Shown piece after piece: positions 1 to 8,462 of a stretch of 64,000 nucleotides of DNA. Location: the NCBI RefSeq assembly GCF_009711055.1, contig NZ_WMJY01000005.1:24934-88933 (forward strand), given 5' to 3'. The position numbers and the translations under genes are program-made. Under the pieces are notes generated by a model that had not been told where the DNA came from, ran no database searches, and saw nothing but the letters and a program-made list of their open reading frames with translations. The stretch comes from Myroides pelagicus (lineage in GTDB: Bacteria > Bacteroidota > Bacteroidia > Flavobacteriales > Flavobacteriaceae). Each line of letters starts with the position of its first letter. Within the stretch, counting starts at the first letter, position 1.

Positions 1-50
1 CGACCCCATGCGTGACAGGCATGTATTCTAACCAACTGAACTACCAAACC
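1..50 (-). tRNA. tRNA-Asp (GTC), partial at window edge
   Basis: The 50 bases are identical to the 5' part of the complete tRNA-Asp at 256-332, read on the minus strand. They hold the acceptor 5' strand, the D arm and the whole anticodon arm (loop CTGTCAC, anticodon GTC). The T arm and acceptor 3' strand lie beyond the window, so it cannot be said whether this copy is intact or encodes CCA. Confidence 0.9.
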
Positions 51-95
51 AATTGATATCTTACTTATATAAATACCACAATTTCTTCAAAGAAC

Positions 96-123
96 AAAAA
101 AGCTCTCCCTCCGAAGGAAAGCT
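96..123 (-). terminator. possible intrinsic terminator in tRNA-Asp array
   Basis: Read on the minus strand, an AGCT...AGCT stem of about 10 pairs (two or three of them G-U) with a 3-nt loop is followed by a run of T. It lies between the middle tRNA gene and the first one, downstream of a stronger terminator at 218-253. It may be a second terminator for the upstream tRNA or a remnant of an earlier duplication. Confidence 0.5.
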
Positions 124-217
124 TTTCATTGGTCTAACTACTAAACCATAGTGCTTTCGCACTTAACAACACAACTAAATCGTTTCCCCTATAATTACGT
201 GATTTTATTACAGGGCA

Positions 218-253
218 AAAAAAGCCTCTCAACTCCGTGAGAGGCTCTTTTTT
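218..253 (-). terminator. intrinsic terminator after middle tRNA-Asp
   Basis: A perfect 8-bp stem (gcctctca at 224-231 with tgagaggc at 238-245) has a 6-nt loop and homopolymer tracts on both sides. It begins a few bases after the 3' end of the minus-strand tRNA-Asp at 256-332, so it most likely ends that transcript. The flanking A and T runs would let it work in either direction. Confidence 0.8.
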
Positions 254-255
254 AC

Positions 256-332
256 TGGCGGTCTGGACGGGACTCGAACCCGCGACCCCATGCGTGACAG
301 GCATGTATTCTAACCAACTGAACTACCAAACC
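256..332 (-). tRNA. tRNA-Asp (GTC) with encoded CCA
   Basis: The full cloverleaf can be folded. The acceptor pairs GGTTTGG with CCAGACC, the anticodon loop is CTGTCAC with anticodon GTC closed by a CATGC/GCATG stem, the T loop is TTCGAGT, and the discriminator is G. The bases after the discriminator read CCA, so the 3' end is encoded here, unlike the copy at 454-527. The transcript is closed by the terminator at 218-253. Confidence 0.97.
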
Positions 333-453
333 AGTATTAACCATATTTATTTACTCGCAACAAAGATAAATCTTTTTTATCCAATTCAAAGTTTACTCTG
401 AATTATTCCGCTTTGAGAGAATGCTTGAAAGCTTTTTTCTTCGACATTCTTAG

Positions 454-527
454 CGGTCTGGACGGGACTCGAACCCGCGACCCCATGCGTGACAGGCATG
501 TATTCTAACCAACTGAACTACCAAACC
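454..527 (-). tRNA. tRNA-Asp (GTC) without encoded CCA
   Basis: The body is identical to the copy at 256-332 (anticodon GTC), but after the G discriminator the genome reads CTA, not CCA. Maturation of this copy needs the CCA-adding enzyme. It is the most upstream of the three minus-strand copies. No strong terminator was seen between it and the next copy, so the two may be co-transcribed. Confidence 0.97.
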
Positions 528-802
528 TTCATCGTTATTGCTGTAATGCGGTGCAAATATACGACCATTTTCAACATTACCAAATCTTGATAAAAAAAAA
601 ACACAAGTTTTTTCATTGCTTTTCTAAACAAATCTGAAAACCAGCAAGATATATATTAAACTTTTTTTCAAAAAAAAGCACCTACATTTATTCCATCTCC
701 GCAAAAGAATCCCAATCATACGCTATTAGTGAAAAAACAAAGACGTCAACGTAAATTTATTTAATACAAAAAAACAGCTTTCCCACCCTATCATCAATAA
801 AA
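528..802. other. AT-rich intergenic region, no gene seen
   Basis: This stretch between the tRNA array and the trxA terminator is AT-rich with many A and T runs. I see no open reading frame with coding character and no structured RNA. The promoter for the minus-strand tRNA genes is presumably here, but no convincing TAnnTTTG site was picked out. Confidence 0.6.
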
Positions 803-836
803 AAGAGAGATCCTCTTACAAAGAACTCTCTTTTTT
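803..836 (-). terminator. intrinsic terminator after trxA
   Basis: On the minus strand an outer stem AAGAGAG/CTCTCTT, extended by A-T pairs, encloses an inner stem with a GTAA loop and is followed by T residues. It lies about 20 bp after the trxA stop codon and is the only terminator seen downstream of dnaE and trxA. Confidence 0.8.
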
Positions 837-856
837 ATACATTTAAAATACTTCGA

Positions 857-1174
857 TTATAAATTGCTTTCAATAAAATCTTGGTATGTTTTCTTAGGTG
901 CAACACCAACTTGTTTTGCTACTACCTCTCCGTTCTTGAATACTAATACTGTAGGAATATTGCGAATTCCATACTTAGCAGCAAACTCTTGGTTAGCGTC
1001 TACATCAACTTTTCCTACTACTGCTTTTCCTTCGTATTCTGTACTCAACTCTTCTACGATTGGACCCAACATTTTACAAGGACCACACCATACTGCCCAG
1101 AAGTCAACAACTACTGGCTTATCTGATTTTAACACTACTTCTTCAAAAGTAGCATCTGTAATTTCTAATGCCAT
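857..1174 (-). CDS. trxA: Thioredoxin
   Basis: A 105-residue cytoplasmic thioredoxin that reduces protein disulfides and is itself recharged by thioredoxin reductase. The active site WCGPC is at residues 29-33, the buried Asp at 24 and the cis-proline at 74 (NIPT), all as in canonical TrxA, and the length is normal. There is no signal peptide, so it is the cytosolic form. It lies 96 bp downstream of dnaE on the same strand and may be partly co-transcribed. A possible TAGATTTG -7 element (caaatcta on the plus strand, 1200-1207) would give it its own promoter. The terminator at 803-836 closes the unit. Confidence 0.97.
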   Translation of the reverse strand: MALEITDATFEEVVLKSDKPVVVDFWAVWCGPCKMLGPIVEELSTEYEGKAVVGKVDVDANQEFAAKYGIRNIPTVLVFKNGEVVAKQVGVAPKKTYQDFIESNL

Positions 1175-1270
1175 TTTTATTTCTTTTTTGTTATCTCAAC
1201 AAATCTAACAAATAAATTATATTCTACTCTTCAATAATTATTAAATTTCATTATACCTGAATAATAAAAA

Positions 1271-4200
1271 CTAATTTAATTTGAAGTTGACTTGTAGTTT
1301 TTCTAATTCTTCTAATAATTCAGCGGTAATATCCACAGATACTTTACGAGTTGACATTTCTATACGATTTACTACACGGATCTCTTCTACTGTTTCTTTC
1401 ATCTCGATTTCCATATTTAAATCAAAATCTTCACCGTGCTCCATGTCTATATCTCCTTCCATCTCCACAACTGGCTTTGAAAAATCCTCTACTATTTCCT
1501 TCTGAACAACTATTCGCTCAAGTTCTACCAAATCAAAATATACTGGCTTATCTCCTGAATAAGTTTCAAAAATGCGTTCCATACCATTGACCATTTGATG
1601 TGTCAAATCATTTACATTTAACAGCAACACAAGTTTCTTAGCTCCTGTTGGAATAACTTCATACAGCAATTTCATCTCTTGAAACTCAAGTCGAGGATCT
1701 CCTTTCTGACCGGTTTCTCGGTTAGTCCATCCCTCTTTTACCAATACCTTTACTTGAACAAAAGTATTTTGCAATAAGAAATGTCTAAACTTTAAAAACT
1801 CCTCATTAAACATTCGAAAATCACACCCCTCGTCATAACCTTCAATAGTAAACATCGCCCAGTCTTTTCCTTTGGCTGAAGTTCGAAATTCTACATTGCT
1901 AATCATACCACCAAACGTAACAACTCGTCCAGTTAAAGCATGTAAATTCTTTAGTTCCCCTACACTATTGGTACAAAAGTACTTTAGCTCAAACTTAAAG
2001 TCATCTAAAGGATGTCCAGATATATAAATCCCTACAACTTCCTTCTCTTTTGCCAGCTTCTCCATCGTTGTCCATTCTTCACACATAGGCAACATTGGTT
2101 CTGGAATATCTACTTCTGCACTATCTCCAAACAGACTGATCTGCGACGAGTTTTCATTTTCTTGGGTTTTAGCACCGTAGCGTATCGCCTTTTCCAAAAA
2201 TGGAACACTATCTGTTACATCTGTATAAAAGTATTGTGCGCGATGTGTTCCTGCAAAACAATCAAAACCTCCTGCTAGTGCTAAGTTTTCAAAAGCTTTC
2301 TTATTTGCTGCACGCAAGTCTATTCGCTTAGCCAAATCAAAAATTGACTTATAATCTCCTTTTTCCCTATTCTCCACGATTGTCTTTACAGCTCCTTGCC
2401 CCACACCTTTAATCGCCCCCATTCCAAATCGGATTGCATACTCGTCATTTACAGTAAACTTATAAAATGACTCATTAACATCTGGACCTAATACATGAAG
2501 ACCCATGCGCTTACACTCTTCCATAAAGAATGTTACCTGCTTGATATCGTTCATATTATTCGACAACACAGCTGCCATATACTCTGCTGGATAATGCGCC
2601 TTCAAGAAAGCTGTCTGATATGCAATCCAAGCATAACACGTCGAGTGAGATTTATTAAACGCATAAGAAGCAAAAGCTTCCCAGTCTTTCCATATTTTTT
2701 CTAAAGTAGTTGCATCGTGTCCTTTGGCAGAAGCTTGTTCTACGAACTTTGGCTTCATTTTATCTAGTACAGCTTTCTGCTTTTTCCCCATTGCCTTACG
2801 CAGGACATCAGCTTCACCCTTTGTGAAACCTGCTAACTTCTGAGACAGAAGCATTACTTGCTCTTGATACACCGTAATACCATAGGTTTCTTGTAAGTAT
2901 TCTTCACAAGCATCTAAATCATACACAATAGGTTCTTTCCCATTCTTTCGATTAATAAATGAAGGGATATATTCTAAAGGTCCTGGACGGTACAAAGCAT
3001 TCATGGCAATTAAATCACCAAACACAGTAGGCTTCAGATCACGCATATGCTTCTGCATCCCTGGTGACTCATACTGAAATACCCCTACCGTTTCCCCTCT
3101 CTGGAACAACTCATACGTTTTCACATCGTCGATTGGTATCTTATCAGGGTCTATCTCTATCCCTGTACGGTACTTGACTAACTTAATGGTGTCCTTAATC
3201 AAAGTTAAAGTCTTTAATCCTAAAAAGTCCATCTTAAGAAGCCCAGCACTTTCGGCTACAGAGTTGTCAAACTGTGTAACATAAAGATCAGAGTCCTTGG
3301 CTAATGTTACTGGTACAAACTTTGTAATATCATCTGGTGTAATAATAACCCCACAAGCATGAATACCCGTATTACGCATAGACCCTTCTAGTACTTTTGC
3401 CTGTTGAATGGTCTCTGCCGCTAACGAACCCTCCTGCGATAAGGCTATTAATTCTTTTACCTTATCAAATTCTTCCGAACGAAGGACAGCTTTCACTGCA
3501 TTCTCTTCTTCACTTAAAAAACGCGCTAAGTTCCATTTAGAGGGCATAGCTCCAGGAATTAGCTTGGCAATCCTATCCGCTTCAAATAATGGTAGATCTA
3601 ACACCCTAGCCGTATCTCGTATAGCTGATTTTGTTGCCATTTTACCATACGTGATAATCTGAGCTACCTGATTTGCTCCATATTTATCAATTACATAATC
3701 CATTACTTTACTACGCCCTTCATCGTCAAAGTCAATATCAATATCGGGCATGGATACACGATCTGGATTCAAGAAACGCTCAAAAAGTAAATCATATTCA
3801 ATTGGATCAAGATTCGTAATTCCTAAACAATATGCAACTGCCGAACCAGCTGCCGAACCACGCCCTGGACCCACTGAAACCCCCATCTCTCTAGCGGCTG
3901 CAATAAAATCTTGTACAATCAAGAAATACCCAGGATAACCTGTTCGCTCAATAGTCTCTAGTTCAAAATCCAAACGCTCTGTAATATCTTGCGTAACTTC
4001 TGGATATCTTCGCCTAGCTCCTTCATAAGTCAAATGACGAAGAAAATTGTTCTCCCCGCGTTTTCCATTACCATCTCCTTCTAAATCACGAGCGTCTTGA
4101 AACTGCTCAGGGATATCAAACTTTGGTAGCAATACATCTCGATGCAACACAAATGGTTCTACCTTATCAACAATTTCTTGAATATTGTAAACAGCATCTG

Positions 4201-5809
4201 GAAGATCTTCAAACAAGTTCTTCATTTCTTCTGTTGACTTAAAATAATATTCTTGATTTGGAAGTCCATAGCGATATCCTCTCCCACGACCAATCGGCGT
4301 AGATTGTTTTTCACCATCTTTTACACACAATAAAATATCGTGTGCATTAGCATCTTTTTTATCTAGATAATAAGCATTATTCGTAGCTATCAACTTGACC
4401 TCATGCTTACGAGAAAAGTCAACCAATACTTTGTTTACACGATTCTCATCCTCTTGTCCGTGACGCATGATCTCAATATAGAGATCTTCTCCAAATTCTT
4501 CCTTCCACCATAACAAAGCTTCTTCTGCTTGTTTCTCGCCCACATTTAATATCTTTCCTGGCACCTCTCCGTAAAGGTTCCCTGTCAAAACCATTATGTC
4601 TTCTTTATATTTTCGGACTACTTCCTTATCAATACGTGGGACATAATAGAAACCATCTGTATAAGCGATAGAGGCCATCTTCGCTAAATTGTGATATCCT
4701 TTCTTATTTTTCGCCAACAAGACTACTTGGTACCCATTATCCTTCTTTGTCTTGTCTGTATGATCTTCACAGATAAAAAACTCACATCCTACTATTGGCT
4801 TCAATAGAGGGAGTAAGCCTTCTCCTTTTTCCTCTCTTTCCTTATTTTGGTCTGCTATTCGCTTATTATGGTCATTCACTTCCATCACAAAGTGAAATGC
4901 CCCCATCATATTTCCATGATCCGTCATCGCTACAGCAGACAGATTAAGTTCAGCCGACTTAGCTACTAATTTAGGGACAGCTATTGTGGACTGAAGTACA
5001 GAAAACTGAGTATGAACATGTAAGTGTCCAAACCTAGCTACATTAAATCGCTTGCGCTCTTCATCGCTAATAACATCAGAAATTCCAGTTTGTAACTTAC
5101 TTAACCGCTGATGTACCTCTTCTGAAGCCTTCTTTAAATTAATATGCTCTAAGCCTATTAATGGAAATGGCTCTGGATTCGTTTGCACATAGCGTTGTAT
5201 ATAAGTATCGTCACATTGCAACTCATCCTTCGAAAAAACACCTTTCTTAATTAACTCCAAAAAACAACGAGTAGTTGCCTCAACATCGGCTGTGGCATTA
5301 TGTGCTTCTCCAAAAGGCACACCAAACAAATAGGTATGCAACTCTGTCAGCGTAGGTAGTTTATACTTTCCTCCTCTACCTCCAGGTATTTTTAATAACT
5401 CAGCTGTTATTTCTGTACAGGTATCTAGAACAGGTAATTCACTCATCTGACTACTCATTCCCATACGGTAAAATTCACACCCCATGATATTCAAATCAAA
5501 GGCTAAATTCTGACCGACAACAAACTTTGTTTTAGACAAAGCAATATTGAACTTCTCTAGAACTTCTCTTAAACTAATTCCTTGTTCCTCTGCTAACTCC
5601 GTAGAAATACCGTGAATACGCTCAGCATCATAGGGTATATTAAATCCCTCTGGCTTCACTAAATAATCTTGATGCTCTATTAAGTTCCCCATCTCATCGT
5701 GCAGTTGCCAAGCAATCTGAATACATCGTGGCCAGTTATCCGTATCTGTTATAGGAGCAGACCAACTTTTTGGAAGTCCAGTAGTCTCAGTATCAAAAAT
5801 TAAATACAT
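1271..5809 (-). CDS. dnaE: DNA polymerase III alpha subunit with N-terminal proofreading exonuclease
   Basis: The replicative polymerase, 1512 residues against about 1160 in E. coli. The extra length is an N-terminal DnaQ-like DEDDh 3'-5' exonuclease (residues 1-190: D6, E8, D105, H170, D175). A PHP domain follows from about 260 (HLHVHT at 262-267, DHGN at 297-300), then the polymerase core with GPGRGSAAGS at 647-656 and the catalytic PDIDIDF at 688-694, then helix-hairpin-helix and OB regions. The PHP metal ligands look intact, unlike the degenerate E. coli version. To my knowledge the exonuclease fusion is common in Flavobacteriia; having both nuclease sites intact is worth noting. The ATG at 5809 is chosen because the DTETT motif follows at once. 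Confidence 0.97.
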   Translation of the reverse strand: MYLIFDTETTGLPKSWSAPITDTDNWPRCIQIAWQLHDEMGNLIEHQDYLVKPEGFNIPYDAERIHGISTELAEEQGISLREVLEKFNIALSKTKFVVGQNLAFDLNIMGCEFYRMGMSSQMSELPVLDTCTEITAELLKIPGGRGGKYKLPTLTELHTYLFGVPFGEAHNATADVEATTRCFLELIKKGVFSKDELQCDDTYIQRYVQTNPEPFPLIGLEHINLKKASEEVHQRLSKLQTGISDVISDEERKRFNVARFGHLHVHTQFSVLQSTIAVPKLVAKSAELNLSAVAMTDHGNMMGAFHFVMEVNDHNKRIADQNKEREEKGEGLLPLLKPIVGCEFFICEDHTDKTKKDNGYQVVLLAKNKKGYHNLAKMASIAYTDGFYYVPRIDKEVVRKYKEDIMVLTGNLYGEVPGKILNVGEKQAEEALLWWKEEFGEDLYIEIMRHGQEDENRVNKVLVDFSRKHEVKLIATNNAYYLDKKDANAHDILLCVKDGEKQSTPIGRGRGYRYGLPNQEYYFKSTEEMKNLFEDLPDAVYNIQEIVDKVEPFVLHRDVLLPKFDIPEQFQDARDLEGDGNGKRGENNFLRHLTYEGARRRYPEVTQDITERLDFELETIERTGYPGYFLIVQDFIAAAREMGVSVGPGRGSAAGSAVAYCLGITNLDPIEYDLLFERFLNPDRVSMPDIDIDFDDEGRSKVMDYVIDKYGANQVAQIITYGKMATKSAIRDTARVLDLPLFEADRIAKLIPGAMPSKWNLARFLSEEENAVKAVLRSEEFDKVKELIALSQEGSLAAETIQQAKVLEGSMRNTGIHACGVIITPDDITKFVPVTLAKDSDLYVTQFDNSVAESAGLLKMDFLGLKTLTLIKDTIKLVKYRTGIEIDPDKIPIDDVKTYELFQRGETVGVFQYESPGMQKHMRDLKPTVFGDLIAMNALYRPGPLEYIPSFINRKNGKEPIVYDLDACEEYLQETYGITVYQEQVMLLSQKLAGFTKGEADVLRKAMGKKQKAVLDKMKPKFVEQASAKGHDATTLEKIWKDWEAFASYAFNKSHSTCYAWIAYQTAFLKAHYPAEYMAAVLSNNMNDIKQVTFFMEECKRMGLHVLGPDVNESFYKFTVNDEYAIRFGMGAIKGVGQGAVKTIVENREKGDYKSIFDLAKRIDLRAANKKAFENLALAGGFDCFAGTHRAQYFYTDVTDSVPFLEKAIRYGAKTQENENSSQISLFGDSAEVDIPEPMLPMCEEWTTMEKLAKEKEVVGIYISGHPLDDFKFELKYFCTNSVGELKNLHALTGRVVTFGGMISNVEFRTSAKGKDWAMFTIEGYDEGCDFRMFNEEFLKFRHFLLQNTFVQVKVLVKEGWTNRETGQKGDPRLEFQEMKLLYEVIPTGAKKLVLLLNVNDLTHQMVNGMERIFETYSGDKPVYFDLVELERIVVQKEIVEDFSKPVVEMEGDIDMEHGEDFDLNMEIEMKETVEEIRVVNRIEMSTRKVSVDITAELLEELEKLQVNFKLN

Positions 5810-5860
5810 AGTTAATTTTTAGTGATTTATACCTCAAAAAGGCATTTTAAAAGGAAAAAA

Positions 5861-5868
5861 CAAAAGTA
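5861..5868 (-). promoter_or_regulatory. possible -7 element for dnaE
   Basis: The minus strand reads TACTTTTG, matching the Bacteroidota TAnnTTTG element, about 50 bp before the dnaE start and just after the terminator of the upstream gene. A correctly spaced -33 TTG is not clear, so this rests on the -7 match and its position. Confidence 0.45.
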
Positions 5869-5870
5869 CA

Positions 5871-5902
5871 AAAAAAAGACTGCGCCTAAAAAAGGCGCAG
5901 TC
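5871..5902 (-). terminator. intrinsic terminator after lipoprotein gene
   Basis: A perfect 9-bp GC-rich stem (gactgcgcc at 5878-5886 with ggcgcagtc at 5894-5902) has a 7-nt loop and, on the minus strand, a following run of seven or more T. It lies 22 bp after the stop codon of the lipoprotein gene and separates it from dnaE. Confidence 0.9.
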
Positions 5903-5924
5903 CAAAAAGCATGTAAATCTTTCT

Positions 5925-6548
5925 CTATTTTGGCAATGAAAACGGTATTCTATAAAATACCCCTTCCTGAAATATTTTCTCTGAACGCAGTGCAGCATGT
6001 TCTTGCTTTTGCTTATCAGTATAATTCTTTTGTTGAATTTCATCTAAAGGTTCTTTCAACATATTTACATAAAACGTTCCTGTTATGGTGCCTGGTATCT
6101 GCTCTGATTCAGGAGCAAATGAAACCTCTCCCATATCAACTATATTCCCCTTTTTATCTTCTTCTTGTGTAGAATAGAACGCAAATGTCTCATTTAGAGC
6201 CGATTTATTCTTTAAACGATAATATGCATAAGCATCATCTTTATTGCTCGCCTTATCGTCAATTACCTTGCGATATTTTCCTAATCTAATTGTTTTACCA
6301 AACAGACTCGGACTATAAGGTACTTTCATTACATAAGAAGTACTATCTGTCTCCCCCATGATATATAAAACATTCTCATTCGCTACATAAGCCGTCTTGT
6401 GATTTGGCTTCCATTTTTCATATTTTAAAGCCTCACTATATTCTTCATTATTTGTTACTGCTTGTAGTCCAGGATCACTAGTTACAGTGTCATTTTCACA
6501 CGCAACTAATGCTGTCACAAACAACAATAGACACAATATCTTTTTCAT
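5925..6548 (-). CDS. Unknown lipoprotein
   Basis: A 207-residue protein I do not recognise. It starts with a lipoprotein signal peptide: KK, a hydrophobic run, then the lipobox LVAC with the lipidated cysteine at residue 17. The mature part is hydrophilic, rich in Lys, Glu and Tyr, with no Cys pairs or known motif seen. It is a monocistronic minus-strand gene with its own terminator, upstream of dnaE but separate from it. Cell-envelope location is inferred from the signal. The other reading frames in this area are overlaps with no coding support. Confidence 0.8.
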   Translation of the reverse strand: MKKILCLLLFVTALVACENDTVTSDPGLQAVTNNEEYSEALKYEKWKPNHKTAYVANENVLYIMGETDSTSYVMKVPYSPSLFGKTIRLGKYRKVIDDKASNKDDAYAYYRLKNKSALNETFAFYSTQEEDKKGNIVDMGEVSFAPESEQIPGTITGTFYVNMLKEPLDEIQQKNYTDKQKQEHAALRSEKIFQEGVFYRIPFSLPK

Positions 6549-7167
6549 AGTTTATGATTATCTTATATAATAACTTTAAATACAAAAATATAGTATTTAA
6601 CACCAGAAAAAAACTTTATAAAAAATAAATTTATTAAATTCACTTCATTATTAGAATATTAGTAGTCTCTCTTTCTTGTGACTTTATGCAAACGATTACC
6701 TACTCTAAATAATAGACTCTGTGGTTTGATACTTAAAAGACAAAGGCAAGTTAATCTATAGATAGTATAACACATTACCCATTGACTATTAACCCATCTA
6801 ATAAAAATTTCCTTTCTTAAAATAATACGACACACTCTCTCCTAAAAGGATTAATCTAATCCTAAAGTACTAGATAAGTCTTATCAAAAAGAAATAAACA
6901 GCTCTACCCCGCACATGCTTGACCTATACGTGCACAATGCTTGACCTTTTGTTGCCAAGAACAAGCTTCTGGGCTCGCATACTGCACGAATACTGCACTT
7001 ATAGCTCAATCTTGCGAGGAAATGACACAAACAAAAAACAGTATTAACTCAAAGGCTGACAACTAAATAGATTAAATTCCATAGCTGAAGCTACTTACTA
7101 AGCCATTACTACCTCAAATTGATCGCTAAAAAGTGTAAACATATTTGATTATTTTTTCTGAAAACAC
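6549..7167. other. Long intergenic region carrying repeat copy A
   Basis: About 620 bp with no plausible coding frame between the lipoprotein gene and the rpsP promoter. It is AT-rich except for the palindromic element at 6924-7004 and its flanks, which are shared with copies near 24.2 kb and 44.4 kb. The rest shows nothing I can name. Confidence 0.7.
6924..7004. repeat. Dispersed ~80-bp palindromic element, copy A
   Basis: Terminal inverted arms ctatacgtgca (6924-6934) and tgcacttatag (6994-7004) match at 10 of 11 positions. Between them lie the shared blocks tgcttgacctttt and ttgccaagaa, then ttctgggc, which can form an inner stem with the preceding block. The heptamer cttgacc occurs twice, at 6918 and within the left half, and the downstream flank gctcaatcttgcga is also shared with copy B. 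The other copies are at 24239-24317 and 44392-44472, with end-to-end lengths of 79-81 bp. Confidence 0.85.
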
Positions 7168-7196
7168 TTGACTGATAAAAATTTATATTAACTTTG
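7168..7196 (+). promoter_or_regulatory. rpsP promoter
   Basis: TTG at 7168-7170, an 18-bp spacer and TAACTTTG at 7189-7196 give a full match to the Bacteroidota sigma-ABfr consensus TTG-N17..21-TAnnTTTG. It lies about 50 bp upstream of the rpsP start and is the best promoter match in the window. Confidence 0.85.
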
Positions 7197-7197
7197 C

Positions 7198-7228
7198 ACC
7201 TCAATTTTAAACCGAGGTCGGGTACCTC
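7198..7228 (+). promoter_or_regulatory. Candidate rpsP 5'-UTR structure (mutually exclusive hairpins)
   Basis: Right after the promoter, one gaggt (7214-7218) is flanked by two copies of acctc (7198-7202 and 7224-7228), so it can pair with either but not both. This is what a small autoregulatory ribosomal-protein leader could look like. The stems are only 5 bp, so the call is tentative. Confidence 0.35.
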
Positions 7229-7246
7229 AAACAAATTAAATTAATT

Positions 7247-7783
7247 ATGTCTGTAAAAATTAGATTACAAAGACACGGTAAAAAAGGAAAACCTTTTTAC
7301 TGGGTAGTAGCTGCTGATGCACGCGCAAAAAGAGATGGTAAATACTTAGAAAAAATCGGTACTTACAATCCTAATACTAACCCTGCTACTGTAGATATCA
7401 ATGTTGATGCTGCTGTTAAATGGTTATTCAATGGTGCTCAACCTACAGATACTGCTAGAACATTACTTTCTTACAAAGGAGCAATGTTAAAACACCACTT
7501 ACAAGGTGGAGTTAGAAAAGGAGCTTTAACTCAAGAACAAGCTGATGCTAAATTCACTGCTTGGTTAGAAGAAAAAGCTGCTAAAATCAACGCTAAGAAA
7601 GATGGTTTATCATCTAACAAAGCTGCTGAGAAAGCTGCTAGATTAGCTGCTGAGAAAGAAGTAAGTACTAAACGTGCTACTGCTGCTCAAGAAGCTAAAG
7701 CTGCTGCTGAAGCTGAAGCTGCTGCTACAGAGGAAACTGCTGTTGAAGCAACTGAAGACAACAACGAAGAAACTCAAGCATAA
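7247..7783 (+). CDS. rpsP: 30S ribosomal protein S16
   Basis: Residues 1-80 are a standard S16 fold starting VKIRLQRHGKKGKPFYWVV, which binds 16S rRNA early in 30S assembly. The protein is 178 residues against about 80-90 in E. coli. The extra C-terminal half is a low-complexity Ala/Glu/Lys tail, a length I know from other Flavobacteriaceae rather than a local fusion. It is the first gene of an rpsP-rimM operon with 12 bp between the two, as in many bacteria, though trmD is not next. It is driven by the promoter at 7168-7196. Confidence 0.97.
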   Translation: MSVKIRLQRHGKKGKPFYWVVAADARAKRDGKYLEKIGTYNPNTNPATVDINVDAAVKWLFNGAQPTDTARTLLSYKGAMLKHHLQGGVRKGALTQEQADAKFTAWLEEKAAKINAKKDGLSSNKAAEKAARLAAEKEVSTKRATAAQEAKAAAEAEAAATEETAVEATEDNNEETQA

Positions 7784-7795
7784 TTTCTTAGCGAT

Positions 7796-8326
7796 ATGCG
7801 TAAAAAAGATTGTTTCTATTTAGGCAAGATCGCAAAAAAATTTAGCTTCAAAGGGGAAGTATTGGCCTATTTGGATACCGATGAACCTGAGTTATACGAA
7901 AATTTGGAATCAGTATTCGTTGAATTCAACGGACAACTGATTCCTTTTTTTATTGAAGACGCTTTTTTGCACAAAAATGACTTCCTTAGAATCCGTTTTG
8001 AAGAATGTGATTCAGAAGAAGCAGCTGAACGCCTAATCGGTTGTGAATTATATCTTCCATTAACAATGTTACCAAAATTAGATGGAAATAAATTCTATTT
8101 CCACGAAGTAACAGGATTTGATGTGATAGATACTAAACTAGGACTAGTAGGTAAACTTATCCGTATCAATGACAGTAACTACCAACCTCTATTTGAGATT
8201 GACAGCAATGGTACAGAAGTGCTTGTCCCTATGATTGACGAATTTATCGAACGAGTTGATCGCGATAACAAGCAATTAATACTCCACATTCCTGACGGTT
8301 TATTAAACCTATACTTGGATAAATAA
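7796..8326 (+). CDS. rimM: Ribosome maturation factor RimM
   Basis: A 176-residue cytoplasmic protein that helps mature the 30S head domain and binds S19. The N-terminal RimM beta-barrel begins CFYLGKIAKKFSFKGEV, and the C-terminal PRC barrel starts near residue 95 (FYFHEVTGFDV). The length is normal. It is 12 bp behind rpsP in the same transcript, which ends at the terminator at 8346. Confidence 0.97.
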   Translation: MRKKDCFYLGKIAKKFSFKGEVLAYLDTDEPELYENLESVFVEFNGQLIPFFIEDAFLHKNDFLRIRFEECDSEEAAERLIGCELYLPLTMLPKLDGNKFYFHEVTGFDVIDTKLGLVGKLIRINDSNYQPLFEIDSNGTEVLVPMIDEFIERVDRDNKQLILHIPDGLLNLYLDK

Positions 8327-8345
8327 TTCAATACAAAATAATTAG

Positions 8346-8377
8346 AACCTCTTACCTACTTGGCAAGAGGTTTTTTT
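8346..8377 (+). terminator. intrinsic terminator after rimM
   Basis: A perfect 8-bp stem aacctctt (8346-8353) with aagaggtt (8365-8372) is followed by a T run, about 20 bp after the rimM stop codon. Confidence 0.9.
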
Positions 8378-8436
8378 ATCCTTTTTCATTCATTTACCTT
8401 CCTAATCATATCTTAGGTCACTAACCCTCCTTTTCG

Positions 8437-8444
8437 TACTTTTG
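8437..8444 (+). promoter_or_regulatory. -7 element for trmN6
   Basis: TACTTTTG matches TAnnTTTG and lies 18 bp upstream of the start codon at 8463, giving a very short leader. No clear -33 TTG is seen. Confidence 0.55.
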
Positions 8445-8462
8445 TAAAAAAGAATAAGCAAT

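Noticed and set aside
1-527. CRISPR-like array from the repeated 74-nt units
   Set aside because: The repeats are complete or partial tRNA-Asp genes with full cloverleaf folding, with irregular spacing of over 100 bp.
864-1208. Plus-strand frames opposite trxA, dnaE and other genes
   Set aside because: They are antisense to well-identified proteins and have no independent support.
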